This document shows positions 54,537-63,957 of a stretch of DNA of 64,000 nt, one piece after another; the stretch's first letter is position 1, and every line of letters starts with the position of its first letter. A model generated the notes under the pieces. It did no database searches, was not told where the DNA came from, and saw only the letters and a program-made list of their open reading frames with translations. The position numbers were made by a program, and so were the translations under genes. Location of the stretch: the NCBI RefSeq assembly GCF_902859645.1, contig NZ_CADIJR010000014.1, forward strand, positions 1 through 64,000, read 5' to 3'. This DNA comes from Achromobacter insuavis. Lineage in GTDB: Bacteria; Pseudomonadota; Gammaproteobacteria; Burkholderiales; Burkholderiaceae_B.

Positions 54537-55247
54537 TCAGGCGCCCAGGTAGGCTTCCAGCACCCGCGGATGGCCGAGCAGGCCGCGGCCGGTGCCCGAC
54601 AGCGCCATGGCGCCGTTCTCCAGCACGTAGCCGTGCTGGGCGATCTTGAGCGCCTGGCGCACGTTCTGCTCCACCAGGAACAGGGTCAGGCCGTCGGCAT
54701 TGATCGCCCGCAGCGAGCGGAAGATCTCCTGCACCACGATCGGCGCCAGGCCCATCGACGGCTCGTCCAGCAGCAGCAGGCGCGGCTTGGCCATCAGGGC
54801 GCGGCCGATCGCCAGCATCTGCTGTTCGCCGCCGGAGAGGTTGCCGGCGATGCCGGTGATCCGCTCTTTCAGGCGCGGGAACAGGTTGAAGACGTATTCC
54901 AGGTCCGAATCGACGTTCTTCAGGCCGCGGCGGTAGGCGCCCAGCTCGAGGTTTTCGAGCACGGTCATGGTGGTGAGGATGGCCCGGCCTTCCGGCACCT
55001 GGACGATGCCGCGCGCCACCAGCTGGTGCGGCGCCAGGTTGGTGACGTCCTCGCCTTCGAACAGGATCTTGCCGCGCGCCTTGGGCAGCAGGCCCGACAG
55101 CGCCAGCAGCGTGGTCGACTTGCCGGCGCCGTTGGCGCCGACCAGGGCGGTGATTTCCTTGGCTTCCAGGTCCAGGTCGATGCCGCGGACGGCTTCGATG
55201 TGGCCGTAGTTGACCTCGAGTCCGCGGACTTCCAGCATTGCGCTCAT
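54537..55247 (-). CDS. livF: Branched-chain amino acid ABC transporter ATPase LivF
   Basis: A 236-residue ABC ATPase with Walker A GANGAGKSTT, signature LSGGEQQML and Walker B LLLLDEPSMGL, plus GRGLLGHPRVLEAYLGA at the end as in LivF. Last gene of the liv operon, overlapping livG by 4 bases. It powers uptake of leucine, isoleucine and valine or related substrates. Confidence 0.95.
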   Translation of the reverse strand: MSAMLEVRGLEVNYGHIEAVRGIDLDLEAKEITALVGANGAGKSTTLLALSGLLPKARGKILFEGEDVTNLAPHQLVARGIVQVPEGRAILTTMTVLENLELGAYRRGLKNVDSDLEYVFNLFPRLKERITGIAGNLSGGEQQMLAIGRALMAKPRLLLLDEPSMGLAPIVVQEIFRSLRAINADGLTLFLVEQNVRQALKIAQHGYVLENGAMALSGTGRGLLGHPRVLEAYLGA

Positions 55248-56032
55248 TGTGCGGCCTCCGCGTTTTCGATGTCGTCGTCGTCCTCGCGGCCCAGGTAGGC
55301 CTCGATGACCTGCTCGTTGTTGCGGATCTCTTCAGGCCCGCCGCAAGCGATGATCTTGCCGAAGTTCAGCACCGCGATGCGTTCGCACAGCCCCATCACG
55401 AAGCGCATGTCGTGCTCGATCATGAGGATGGTGTAGCCGCGGTCGCGGATCGCCAGGATCTCGCGCATCAACTCGGCGCGTTCGCCGGTGTTCATGCCGG
55501 CGACCGGCTCGTCCAGCAGCAGCAGCTTGGGCTCGGTGGCCAGCGCGCGCGCCAGCTCCAGGCGGCGCTGTTCGCCGTACGACAGGTTGTCGGCCAGGTC
55601 GTTGGCCTTGTGGTCCAGGCGCATCCACGTCAGCAGCTCGTGGGCGCGCTCGCGGGCGCGCTGCTCGTGCTCGCGGTAGCCCGGCAGGCCCAGCAACAGG
55701 CTGGGGAAGCCATAGTTCATGTGGCGGTAGGCGCCCACCACCACGTTCTCCAGCAGCGTCATCTCCTTGAAGAGGCGGATGTTCTGGAAGGTGCGGGCGA
55801 TGCCCATGCGGGTGATGGCGTGCGGCTTCCTGCGCAGCAGGCTTTCGCCCTGGAAGGCGATGCCGCCGCCGCTGGGCGGCAGCAGGCCGGTGATCAGGTT
55901 GAACACCGTGGTCTTGCCGGCGCCGTTGGGGCCGATCAGGCCGAAGATCGCGCCTTCGGGCACCGACAGGCTGACGTCATGCAGCACGTGCAGGCCGCCG
56001 AAGCTCTTGGAAACGGAGGTCAGCTCAAGCAT
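55244..56032 (-). CDS. livG: Branched-chain amino acid ABC transporter ATPase LivG
   Basis: A 262-residue ABC ATPase with GPNGAGKTT, LSYGEQRRLELARAL and LLLLDEPVAGMN, and the LivG-type RMGIARTFQNIRLF. ATG 56032 overlaps the livM end by 8 bases. An acidic tail (GREDDDDIENAEAAQ) is a local feature. Confidence 0.95.
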   Translation of the reverse strand: MLELTSVSKSFGGLHVLHDVSLSVPEGAIFGLIGPNGAGKTTVFNLITGLLPPSGGGIAFQGESLLRRKPHAITRMGIARTFQNIRLFKEMTLLENVVVGAYRHMNYGFPSLLLGLPGYREHEQRARERAHELLTWMRLDHKANDLADNLSYGEQRRLELARALATEPKLLLLDEPVAGMNTGERAELMREILAIRDRGYTILMIEHDMRFVMGLCERIAVLNFGKIIACGGPEEIRNNEQVIEAYLGREDDDDIENAEAAQ

Positions 56033-56897
56033 GGCGCTTGCCTCCTTGACGCATCCAGCGCTTGAAGCGCGCCGGATCCCAGATGCCTTGCGGCAGGAAC
56101 AGCACAATCACCACCAGGATCACTCCGTTGATGACCAGGCGGAAATCCGCGAAGCCGCGCAGCATCTCGGGCAGCACGGTGATGATGAAACTGCCCAGCA
56201 CGGGGCCGGCCAGGCCGCCGATACCGCCCAGGATGGCCATCGTCAGGATTTCAACGCCGCGGTCGAAGCCGTATTCGTTGGGGCCGATGAAGAAGGTCAG
56301 GTGCGCGTTGAGGGCGCCAGCCAGGCCGGCGATCATCGCGCCCGCCACGAAGGCCAGCATCTTGTTGGCGCGCACGTCGATGCCCATCAGGCCGGCCGCG
56401 GTCTCGTCGCCACGGATGGCCTCGAAGGCCCGTCCGATCTTCGAGGCGCGCACGCGCCACAGCACGAACAGCACGATGACGACCGCCAGGATGACGTGCC
56501 ACCATTGCGTCAGCTGCGGAATGCCGTTCAGGCCCAGCGCGCCGCCGGTGATCGACTCGGTGTTCAGCACCGTCACCCGCACCACTTCGCCAAAGCCCAG
56601 CGTGGCCATGGCGAGGTAGACCCCTGACAGCCGCAAGGTCGGCAACCCGATCAGCGCCGCCACCAGGGCGGGCGCCGCCATGCCGCCGGCCAGCGCGACC
56701 GGGAACGAGACGTCGTAGTTCATGGTGAGCAACGCCGCCGCGTAGGCGCCGATGCCCATGAAGGCCGCATTGGCCATGGCCAGCATGCCGCAGGCAAGCG
56801 TCAGCCAGATGGAGAGGGCCAGCAGGGCGTTGGTGCCGAGCGTCAGCACCAGGTTGCCATAGATGGCCCAGAAGTTTTCGAATCCGCTCATACTCAC
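56025..56897 (-). CDS. livM: Branched-chain amino acid ABC transporter permease LivM
   Basis: A 290-residue permease with about eight hydrophobic helices and the LivM segments GVYLAMATLGFGEVVR and EAIRGDETAAGLMGI. GTG 56897 overlaps the livH stop (GTGA), and an ATG two codons later is the alternative. It pairs with LivH in the membrane. Confidence 0.94.
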   Translation of the reverse strand: MSMSGFENFWAIYGNLVLTLGTNALLALSIWLTLACGMLAMANAAFMGIGAYAAALLTMNYDVSFPVALAGGMAAPALVAALIGLPTLRLSGVYLAMATLGFGEVVRVTVLNTESITGGALGLNGIPQLTQWWHVILAVVIVLFVLWRVRASKIGRAFEAIRGDETAAGLMGIDVRANKMLAFVAGAMIAGLAGALNAHLTFFIGPNEYGFDRGVEILTMAILGGIGGLAGPVLGSFIITVLPEMLRGFADFRLVINGVILVVIVLFLPQGIWDPARFKRWMRQGGKRHA

Positions 56898-57775
56898 GCC
56901 TTGCGTTGAACCACTTTGCCGAACAGACCTTGCGGGCGCACCAGCAGGATCAGGAACAGCAGGCCGAATGCCACCGCGTCGCGCATGGTGGAGCCGATAT
57001 AGGCCACCGACAGCACTTCAGCGAAGCCCAGGAACAGCCCGCCCAGCATGGCGCCGCGAATGTCGCCCATGCCCCCGAGAATGATGACCGCGATGCCCTT
57101 GTGCAGCATCGGCTGGCCCATCAGCGGGAACAGCGCATTCGAGTACAGGCCGATCAGCACGCCCGCGACCCCGCCCAGGGCGGCGGCGGCGAACGAGGTG
57201 GTGATGAAGAGCTTTTCGACGTTGATGCCCAGCAGCCAGGCGGCCTTGGGCGATTCGGCAATGGCGCGCAGGGCGCGGCCGAACTGCGTGCGACGCATCA
57301 CGAACATCAGCAGGGCCATCAGCGCGAACGACAGGAAGATGATGCCCAGTTCGATCACGGTCAGGTGCAGGCCGGCGATCTCGATGACTTCCTCGGGCAC
57401 GGTGCCGTGCGGGAAGCGCAGGTTGCTGGCGCCGAAGATGCCTTGCGCGCCATTGTTCAGGATGATGCCCACGCCGATCGTGGCGATCATGGGGATCAGG
57501 TGGGGTGCATTGCGTTTGCGCAGCGGCTTGAGCACCAGGTAGTCGATGATGACCCCGGTGAAGCCGGCAACGAAAAATGCCACCATCAGCGCCGCCCACA
57601 GGGGCAGGCCGAAATGCTGCACCACGGAGAGCGCCGCGTAGGCCCCCACCATGAAGACGGCGCCATGCGCGAGGTTGATCACCCCGAGCACGCCGAATAC
57701 CAGCGTGAAGCCCAGCGCGAACAGTGCGTACACACAGCCCAGCGACAAGGCGTTAACGAATTGTTGTTCCAACAT
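56894..57775 (-). CDS. livH: Branched-chain amino acid ABC transporter permease LivH
   Basis: A 293-residue permease: GCVYALFALGFTLVFGVLGVINLAHGAVFMVGAY is the LivH hallmark, with AIAESPKAAWLLGINVEKL in the loop that meets the ATPases. First membrane gene of the operon, about 250 bases after the binding-protein gene and its terminator. Confidence 0.95.
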   Translation of the reverse strand: MLEQQFVNALSLGCVYALFALGFTLVFGVLGVINLAHGAVFMVGAYAALSVVQHFGLPLWAALMVAFFVAGFTGVIIDYLVLKPLRKRNAPHLIPMIATIGVGIILNNGAQGIFGASNLRFPHGTVPEEVIEIAGLHLTVIELGIIFLSFALMALLMFVMRRTQFGRALRAIAESPKAAWLLGINVEKLFITTSFAAAALGGVAGVLIGLYSNALFPLMGQPMLHKGIAVIILGGMGDIRGAMLGGLFLGFAEVLSVAYIGSTMRDAVAFGLLFLILLVRPQGLFGKVVQRKA

Positions 57776-57952
57776 GATGGGACATATTCCAAATCAAAAA
57801 AGAGCCCCCACGCTGCGCCCCCTGCGTGGACTTGCCGCTCGCCAGGCTCGGCTTCGGGACTCGGGGCAGGCCTGTGTAAGGCCTTCCACGCCGCGCATTG
57901 CGTGGACCTGCCGCCCTGAGAGAGCCGTTCTATTCCTGGGGAGTCCTACGAT

Positions 57953-57997
57953 AAAAAGCGCCTTGCGGACCGCGGCCAGCCGCCGTCCGCAAGGCGC
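57953..57997 (-). terminator. Terminator between the binding-protein gene and livH
   Basis: On the minus strand a 13-base perfect stem (GCGCCTTGCGGAC / GTCCGCAAGGCGC) is followed by TTTTTAT. A second hairpin (GCATCCCC / GGGGATGC) sits just before it. Partial termination here would give more binding protein than permease, a common arrangement. Confidence 0.88.
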
Positions 57998-58024
57998 ATC
58001 CCCCCGCGCGGGGATGCGGACTGC

Positions 58025-59179
58025 TTACTTCTCGATGACGTACTTGCCGTCCTTGGTCACGCTGACGATCGGCGCCTGGTCGGCGTCGTAGCCGGCGGGC
58101 TTGCCGGCGCGGTCGGTGGCCTGGCGGAACTTGAAGGCGCCGGTGGCGCCGGTCCACTGGACGGCGGGCAGCGCGTCACGCAGGGCGGCGCGATCCTTGG
58201 CCAGTTCGCCGGAGATCTTGGTGTTCTTCAGGGCCTGGGCGACGATGTACATGGCGTCGTACGACTGCGCGGCGAACTGGTCGGGCGCGCCGTTGAACTT
58301 GGCCTTGTAGGCGTCGATGAACTTGACGTTCTCGGGGGCCTTGTTCTCGATCGACCACGGGCTGCCGATCCACAGGTTGTTCGACGCGCCGCCGGGGGCC
58401 AGGTCGAAGATCTTGACCGAGTTCATGCCGTTGCCGCCGATGACGGGCACGTTGATGCCCAGTTGGCGGGCCTGCACCATGATCGGGGCGCCTTCGGCCA
58501 GCAGCGCCGACAGCACGATGGCGTCGGGGTTGGTGCCCTTGATCTTGGTCAGCTGGGCCTTGAAGTCGACGTCGCCCTTGGCGAACGTTTCGGTCGTGGT
58601 GACCGGGATCTTCTGGTCTTCCAGGGCCTTCTTGAAGTTGTCGTAGCCGCTCTTGGTGAAGACGTCGTCGTTGCCGTACAGCACGGCCACGTTCTTCAGG
58701 CCGGTCTTGGCCTTGACGGTGGAGATGGTGGCCGGCAGCACGTCGGCTTCGGTGACCGAGTTGCGGAACACGTAGTTGCCGATCGAGGTGATGCCGTCGG
58801 CGGTGTTGGAGGTGCCGAAGGCGACCGTCTTGGCGGCCTGGGCGACCGGGTCGGCGGCCTGGGCCGAGTTCGACAGCGTCGGGCCGAAGACCATCAGGAC
58901 GTTGTCCTTGAAGATCAGCTTCTTGAAGACGTTGATGGCTTCTTCTTTCTTGCCCTGCTCGTCCTCGACCACCAGCACGATCTTGTTGCCATTGATCCCG
59001 CCCGCGGCGTTGATCTCGTCGGCCGCCAGCTGGAAACCGTTGCGGATCGACACGCCGTACTGGGCGGCGCCGCCCGACAGGGCCTCGGCCACGCCCAGCT
59101 TGATGTCGGCCGCATGGGCGGCCGGGACGATACCGGCGGCGATCAGCGCGGCCAGCAGCTTCTTGGTCTTGGATTGCAT
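58025..59179 (-). CDS. livJ: Branched-chain amino acid binding protein (LivJ/LivK-like)
   Basis: A 384-residue periplasmic binding protein with a signal peptide ending AAHA (about residue 23). The two-lobe type I fold follows (IKLGVAEALSGGAAQYGVSIRNGFQLAADEINAAGG, VVEDEQGKKEEAINVFKKLI, FAAQSYDAMYIVAQAL). It feeds the LivHMGF transporter downstream. Substrate preference within branched-chain or related amino acids is not readable. Confidence 0.93.
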   Translation of the reverse strand: MQSKTKKLLAALIAAGIVPAAHAADIKLGVAEALSGGAAQYGVSIRNGFQLAADEINAAGGINGNKIVLVVEDEQGKKEEAINVFKKLIFKDNVLMVFGPTLSNSAQAADPVAQAAKTVAFGTSNTADGITSIGNYVFRNSVTEADVLPATISTVKAKTGLKNVAVLYGNDDVFTKSGYDNFKKALEDQKIPVTTTETFAKGDVDFKAQLTKIKGTNPDAIVLSALLAEGAPIMVQARQLGINVPVIGGNGMNSVKIFDLAPGGASNNLWIGSPWSIENKAPENVKFIDAYKAKFNGAPDQFAAQSYDAMYIVAQALKNTKISGELAKDRAALRDALPAVQWTGATGAFKFRQATDRAGKPAGYDADQAPIVSVTKDGKYVIEK

Positions 59180-59436
59180 GGTTGATACCACCTTAAAGTC
59201 TGTCTCGGAATGTTGGTTATCCAGGCCGGGATGTTCCCGCCGGATTGACGTCCAATGGCGCCTGAAGGCGTCACGTTTGCGCGTCAAGACCCGGGATATT
59301 ACTCCTTTGTATCAGGCCGAAACTCGAATGCCGTTCAACAAAAGGAGCAAAACCGCCCATTTTTTTGTAAAAAACACGGGGTTATCAGCGAAAACCCCAC
59401 CTCCAACCGAATGCCATTCGGCATCCGGACCTGCCA

Positions 59437-60750
59437 TCAACTGCGCGCCGACAGCGCCACGCCCAGGTACTGGTCGTAGGCGCCGCTGGTCAGGCGGAAC
59501 CAGGGCATCGCGCTGTCGCGAAAGCCCATGTAGTTGTCGTGGATCGCCTTGAACTTCGGGTCTTTCTCGCTCAAGTCCTTGTAGACCTGCAGGGACGCCT
59601 CGAACGCGGCGTCCATGACCGAGCGCGGCAAGGCGCGCACCTGCACGCCGGCCGCGACCAGCTGGGCCAGCGCGGCGGGATTGCGGGCGGCGTAGGCCGC
59701 CGTGGTGCGGGTGTGCGCGGCCAGGGCGGCGGCCTCGAGCACGGCCTGGTAGTGCTTGGGCAGCTTGGCCCAGGCCTCTTCATTGATATAGAGCGACAGC
59801 TGTTCGCTGGCGGCCCACCAGCTGGGACCGTAGTAGAACCTGGCGGTCTTGTTCAGGCCCAGCTTGCCGTCGTCGTAGGCGCCGGCGCCGGCCACGGCGT
59901 CCGGGCCCGTCTTGGCGGCGGCCTCGGCGGGCTTGGTCCCTTCGGCGGGCTTGGCCCCTTCGGCAGGTTTGGCCCCTTCGGCAGGTTTGGCCCCTTCGGC
60001 GGGCTTGGCCCCTTCGGCAGGTTTGGCCCCTTCGGCGGGCTTGGCCCCTTCGGCAGGTTTGGCCCCTTCGGCGGGCTTGGCCTCCTCGGCAGGTTTGGCC
60101 CCCTCCGCAGGTTTGGCGGCTTCGGCGCCCTTCCCGTCGCCGGCCTGCGCGGCCGCTCCGGCCTGCTGCGGCGCCACGCCCAGCTGCGCCAGCACCTGCG
60201 CCGCCAGGCCGTCAACGCGCATCTTCAGGTCTTTCAGGTCGGTGGCGCGCTTGATCTCGCGGTTGGACCACAGGCCCATCTGCGGACCGGTGTTGCCCAG
60301 CGGGAAGTTGATGATCTTCTGCGCCTTGAACAGTTCGCGCGTCAGGCGCAGGCCGTCGCCTTCGAGCATCCAGGCATTCATCTGACCCGCGTCGAGCCCG
60401 AACGGCACCGCCGAATCGAAGCAGAAGGCGGGGTTTTTGGCGAAGTAGATGCCTGATGAGACGTGGGCGCACTCGACCTTGGCGGCGCCGACCGCGTCCA
60501 TCAGTTCCGCCGCGGGCGCGATCTCGCCGTCGGCCAGCTGGCGGATGCTGAACTTGCCGCCGGTGGCGTCGGAGACGAATTTGCGGAAGACCTCGCCGGC
60601 GCCGAAGCGCAGGTCCAGCGCGGCCGGGAAGCCGGACGCAAGGCGCCAGCTGATCGAGGGGGAATCCTGCGCCAGGGCGGGAGCGCTGATCGCCGCCCCC
60701 GTCGCCACGGCGCCCAGGCCGGCCTGCTTCAAGAATGAACGTCGTTGCAT
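59437..60750 (-). CDS. TRAP-type substrate-binding protein with KPAE repeats
   Basis: A 437-residue DctP-like periplasmic protein with a twin-Arg-style signal (MQRRSFLKQAG) cut after ALAQ. The first lobe is normal (ISWRLASGFPAALDLRFGAGEVF, GLWSNREIKRATDLKDLKMRVDG). Residues 213-277 are 11 six-residue repeats of KPAEGA type. The fold resumes with AYDDGKLGLNKTARFYYGPSWW and EEAWAKLPKHYQAVLEAAA. Relatives have a ligand-binding segment with a Trp (DAAEWVGPYDD) here; this protein reads DAVAGAGAYDD. No TRAP permease genes are near. Confidence 0.88.
   Translation of the reverse strand: MQRRSFLKQAGLGAVATGAAISAPALAQDSPSISWRLASGFPAALDLRFGAGEVFRKFVSDATGGKFSIRQLADGEIAPAAELMDAVGAAKVECAHVSSGIYFAKNPAFCFDSAVPFGLDAGQMNAWMLEGDGLRLTRELFKAQKIINFPLGNTGPQMGLWSNREIKRATDLKDLKMRVDGLAAQVLAQLGVAPQQAGAAAQAGDGKGAEAAKPAEGAKPAEEAKPAEGAKPAEGAKPAEGAKPAEGAKPAEGAKPAEGAKPAEGAKPAEGTKPAEAAAKTGPDAVAGAGAYDDGKLGLNKTARFYYGPSWWAASEQLSLYINEEAWAKLPKHYQAVLEAAALAAHTRTTAAYAARNPAALAQLVAAGVQVRALPRSVMDAAFEASLQVYKDLSEKDPKFKAIHDNYMGFRDSAMPWFRLTSGAYDQYLGVALSARS
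59921..60123. repeat. In-frame 18-bp tandem repeat array inside the TRAP-type gene
   Basis: About 11 copies of an 18-base unit in two alternating versions (CCCCTTCGGCAGGTTTGG and CCCCTTCGGCGGGCTTGG on the plus strand). The end units are degenerate. Each copy encodes six residues (A-K-P-A-E-G), so copy-number change alters length without breaking the frame. Confidence 0.93.
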
Positions 60751-60916
60751 CTCTTTGCTCCTCTACAGCGATACCAGTTTGAGCAATACCCGCCGGATAT
60801 TACACGTTGCAATCGGCCCTGGCGGCTAGAGGAATTCCCGAGCGATAAAGGATTGCAAAGACAGGCGCGGACCGGTTGCCGCGAGATCCGGCGCGAACGC
60901 CGTGGCCGCGCCAATG

Positions 60917-60960
60917 AAAACGCCCGCCGCCGGCACCCGAAGGTGCCGCGCAGGCGGGCG
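60917..60960 (-). terminator. Hairpin terminator of pmbA
   Basis: On the minus strand an outer 8-base stem (CGCCCGCC / GGCGGGCG) encloses an inner stem (CGGCACC / GGTGCCG), followed by TTTT. It starts 21 bases past the pmbA stop. Confidence 0.8.
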
Positions 60961-60980
60961 CAGGGGCGAGAAAACGGGAC

Positions 60981-62345
60981 TCAGGTGCCCGCGATCGCCA
61001 TCTGCTCGATCAGGATCGAGCCGGTGGTCTTGGTGCCGCGCGAGATGGTGTCGGCGCCCACCGCGACGATCTGGCGGAACATGTCCGACAGGTTGCCGGC
61101 GATGGTGATCTCCTGCACCGCGTGCTGGATCTGGCCGTTCTCGACCCAGTAGCCGAACGCGCCGCGCGAGTAGTCGCCGGTGACGTAGTTCACGCCCTGG
61201 CCGATCAGCTCGGTGACCAGGAAGCCCGTGCCCATCTTCTTGAGCATGGCCTCGAAATCGTCGCCGCGGCGCGTCAGGGTGGAACTGAAGACCAGGTTGT
61301 GCGAGCCGCCGGCGTTGCCGGTGGTCTGCATGCCAAGCTTGCGCGCGGTGTAGGAGGACAGGAAATAGCCTTCCAGCACGCCCGCCGACACCACGCTGCG
61401 CTTGCGGGTGCGCACGCCTTCGTCATCGAACGGCGAGCTGCCCATGGCGCCGCGGATGTGCGGATCCTCGGTCAGGTTGATGTGGTCGGGGAAGATCGGC
61501 TTGCCCAGCGCGTCGAGCAGGAAACTGGCCTTGCGGTACAGCGCGCCGCCGTTGGCCGCCTGCGTCAGGGCGCCGACCAGGCCGAGCGCCAGCGGGGCCT
61601 CGAACAGGACCGGGAACTTGCCGGTGCGGATGCGGCGCGCCGACAGGCGCGACAGCGTGCGCTCGGCGGCGTAGCGGCCGACCGCCTCGGGCGTGGCCAG
61701 CTTGGCCGGATCGCGCTCGGAGGTGTACCAGTAGTCGCGCTGCATGCCGTTGCCGCGCCCGGCGATGGGCGCCACCGACAGGCTGTGGCGCGAATACGGG
61801 TAGCCGCCCAGGAAGCCACGGGTGTTGCCCATGACGAACTGGCCTTCGTAGGTGCCGACCGTGGCGCCATCGGTGTTGGTGATGCGCGCATCGACCTCGC
61901 GCGCGGCGCGTTCGGCGCGCAGCGCCAGCTCGGCGGCTTCCTCGGTGGATACCGTCCAGGCGCGATGCAGGTCGAGGTCGGGGAATTCGGTGGCCAGCTG
62001 GTCGGCGTCGGGCAGGCCGGCGGCCGGATCGGCGGCGGTGTGGCGGGCGATGTGCCAGGCGGCTTCGACCGTCTGGCGCAGCGCGGCTTCGGAGAAGTCG
62101 GAGGTCGAGGCGGAACCGCGGCTCTGGCCGGCGTAGACCGTCAGGTCGAGCGAGCGGTCACGGGTCTGTTCGACGGTCTCGATGTCGTTCTTGCGCACCG
62201 ATACCGACAGGCCCAGGCTTTCGGAGACTTCGGCCGCGGCGTCCGAGGCGCCGATCTGGCGCGCGTAGGCCAGCGTTTGCTCGACGAGTTCGGAAAAACG
62301 CGCGTGATTGGCCGCCAGCGGCAAGGAGGAGGAGGATTTGACCAT
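60981..62345 (-). CDS. pmbA: Metalloprotease subunit PmbA/TldE
   Basis: A 454-residue TldD/PmbA-family protein, the TldE half of a heterodimeric zinc protease that trims unfolded peptides. Typical segments are [44 protein letters not shown] and the C-terminal [28 protein letters not shown]. TldE lacks the metal site of TldD, as expected. ATG 62345 lies 58 bases from the divergent yjgA. Confidence 0.96.
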   Translation of the reverse strand: MVKSSSSLPLAANHARFSELVEQTLAYARQIGASDAAAEVSESLGLSVSVRKNDIETVEQTRDRSLDLTVYAGQSRGSASTSDFSEAALRQTVEAAWHIARHTAADPAAGLPDADQLATEFPDLDLHRAWTVSTEEAAELALRAERAAREVDARITNTDGATVGTYEGQFVMGNTRGFLGGYPYSRHSLSVAPIAGRGNGMQRDYWYTSERDPAKLATPEAVGRYAAERTLSRLSARRIRTGKFPVLFEAPLALGLVGALTQAANGGALYRKASFLLDALGKPIFPDHINLTEDPHIRGAMGSSPFDDEGVRTRKRSVVSAGVLEGYFLSSYTARKLGMQTTGNAGGSHNLVFSSTLTRRGDDFEAMLKKMGTGFLVTELIGQGVNYVTGDYSRGAFGYWVENGQIQHAVQEITIAGNLSDMFRQIVAVGADTISRGTKTTGSILIEQMAIAGT

Positions 62346-62403
62346 TGCTGTCCAATTTGCAGAGACGGTTATCATAGCCAAGTCTGTCATTGCGCAGTTT
62401 TCC

Positions 62404-62952
62404 ATGAATTCCCATATCGAAGAAGAATCCACCGACGGCTACGACGAGAACGGCTACGATCGTCCCAGCAAGTCCCAGGTCAAGCGCGACATGCACGCGC
62501 TGCTGGACCTGGGCAAGCAGCTGATCGAACTGTCCCCCGAACGCCTCAAGCAGTTGCCCCTGGCCGAACGCCTCTACGAGGCGATCCGCGAGGCGCAACG
62601 CACCACCAGCCGCGAAGGCCGGCGCCGCCAGACCCACTTCGTGGGCAAGCTGATGCGCGACGCGCCCGCCGACGAGATCCGCGCCCAGCTCGACGTCTGG
62701 GAAAACGGTTCGCGCGAGGAAACCGCGGCCATGCACCGCCTGGAAACCCTGCGCGACCGCCTGCTCGACGACGACGAAGCCCTGACCAAGCTGCTGAACG
62801 ACAATCCGCAGGCGGATGTGCAGCAGCTGCGCGCGGTGATCCGCGCCGCCCGCAAGGAAAAGCTGGCCAACGCCGCGTTGCTGCAGGGCCAGGAACCGCA
62901 GAAAAAGCACTACCGCGCGCTGTTCCAGACCCTCAAGACCCTCACCCACTGA
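62404..62952 (+). CDS. yjgA: Ribosome-associated protein YjgA (DarP)
   Basis: A 182-residue YjgA/DUF615 protein. It is helical and charged, with [28 protein letters not shown] and [16 protein letters not shown]. It joins late 50S assembly intermediates. It is divergent from pmbA, the usual arrangement in proteobacteria. Confidence 0.95.
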   Translation: MNSHIEEESTDGYDENGYDRPSKSQVKRDMHALLDLGKQLIELSPERLKQLPLAERLYEAIREAQRTTSREGRRRQTHFVGKLMRDAPADEIRAQLDVWENGSREETAAMHRLETLRDRLLDDDEALTKLLNDNPQADVQQLRAVIRAARKEKLANAALLQGQEPQKKHYRALFQTLKTLTH

Positions 62953-62967
62953 TCGCGCCCGCCGTCC

Positions 62968-63645
62968 ATGAACGCCCCGACCGACCTGCTCGATTGCATC
63001 GAGATCGAAACCGCCCCCAACCCCACGCACGCCGTGATCTGGCTGCACGGCCTGGGCGCCGACGGCAACGACTTCGCGCCCATCGTGCCGGAGCTGGACC
63101 TGCCGGCCGGCCTGGGCGTGCGCTTCGTCTTCCCCAATGCCCCGGTGCAGCGCGTCACCATCAACAATGGCATGGCGATGCGCTCCTGGTACGACATCCT
63201 GGTGATGGACCTGGTGCGGGTGGAAGACGCCAAGGGCATTCGCGCCTCGGAAGCCGCGATCCACAAGCTGATCGCGCGCGAGAACGCGCGCGGCATCCCG
63301 ACCTCGAACATCGTGCTGGCGGGCTTCTCGCAAGGCTGCGCCATGACCCTGCACACGGGCCTGCGCCTGCGGGACAAGCTGGCCGGCATGATGGGCCTGT
63401 CGGGCTACCTGCCGCTGCTGGCCAGCGCCGAGGCCGAGCGCGCGCCGGCCAACCAGCGCACCCCGATCTTCCTGGCCCACGGCCTGTATGACCCGGTGGT
63501 GTCGCTGCCGCGCGCCGAGGCCTCGCGAGCCGAGCTGGAACGCCTGGGCTACGACGTGCGCTGGCACACCTACCCCATGCCGCACTCGGTCTGCGCCGAG
63601 GAAGTGGCCGACATCTCGCGCTTTCTGAACCAGGTCCTGGCCTGA
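62968..63645 (+). CDS. Carboxylesterase / phospholipase-like alpha/beta hydrolase
   Basis: A 225-residue serine hydrolase of the carboxylesterase 2 type. The oxyanion region WLHGLGADGNDF, the nucleophile elbow GFSQG, the Asp in HGLYDPVV and the His in PMPHSV give a complete triad. It lacks a signal peptide. It follows yjgA by 15 bases, so the two are probably co-transcribed. Confidence 0.93.
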   Translation: MNAPTDLLDCIEIETAPNPTHAVIWLHGLGADGNDFAPIVPELDLPAGLGVRFVFPNAPVQRVTINNGMAMRSWYDILVMDLVRVEDAKGIRASEAAIHKLIARENARGIPTSNIVLAGFSQGCAMTLHTGLRLRDKLAGMMGLSGYLPLLASAEAERAPANQRTPIFLAHGLYDPVVSLPRAEASRAELERLGYDVRWHTYPMPHSVCAEEVADISRFLNQVLA

Positions 63646-63957
63646 CGCGGGCGGCGCGCGCCGCCGCCCTCCCCCCGGGCCCGGATTCTCCGGGCCATTC
63701 CAACGGGGGACTCCCCTGCTTTGTATACCAAGTGGTATTCCAGCTCCGGATTTTCCGGCGCTGCCTGATGCTCGCCCCTAGAGAAAACGCCAATATCAAA
63801 ACGCTTGTGGGCCGCGATTGTTGAATATAGTATTCAATCACGCCGTATCGGCCCGGGCGAGAAAGTGTTCGGGCTTCCCTGTTGTTGCAGTCGATCCATC
63901 CCATTGGCCGTGTCGCGCCGGGTTTCGGCGAGGCATTCAGACGCAGGAGAAAGTCCC
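63646..63957. promoter_or_regulatory. Regulatory region with two palindromes
   Basis: 312 bases between the esterase and the last gene, less GC-rich in its second half. Two perfect inverted repeats stand out: ATACCA-AG-TGGTAT (63726-63739) and TTGAATA-TAG-TATTCAA (63821-63837). These are candidate operators, of the size GntR- or similar dimeric repressors use. No gene is supported here. Confidence 0.5.

Noticed and set aside
59921-60123. The repeat array as a CRISPR
   Set aside because: The units are contiguous without spacers and encode an in-frame hexapeptide.
61122-63491. A 789-residue plus-strand frame over pmbA, yjgA and the esterase gene
   Set aside because: It crosses three genes with clear families and has a shadow-like composition.
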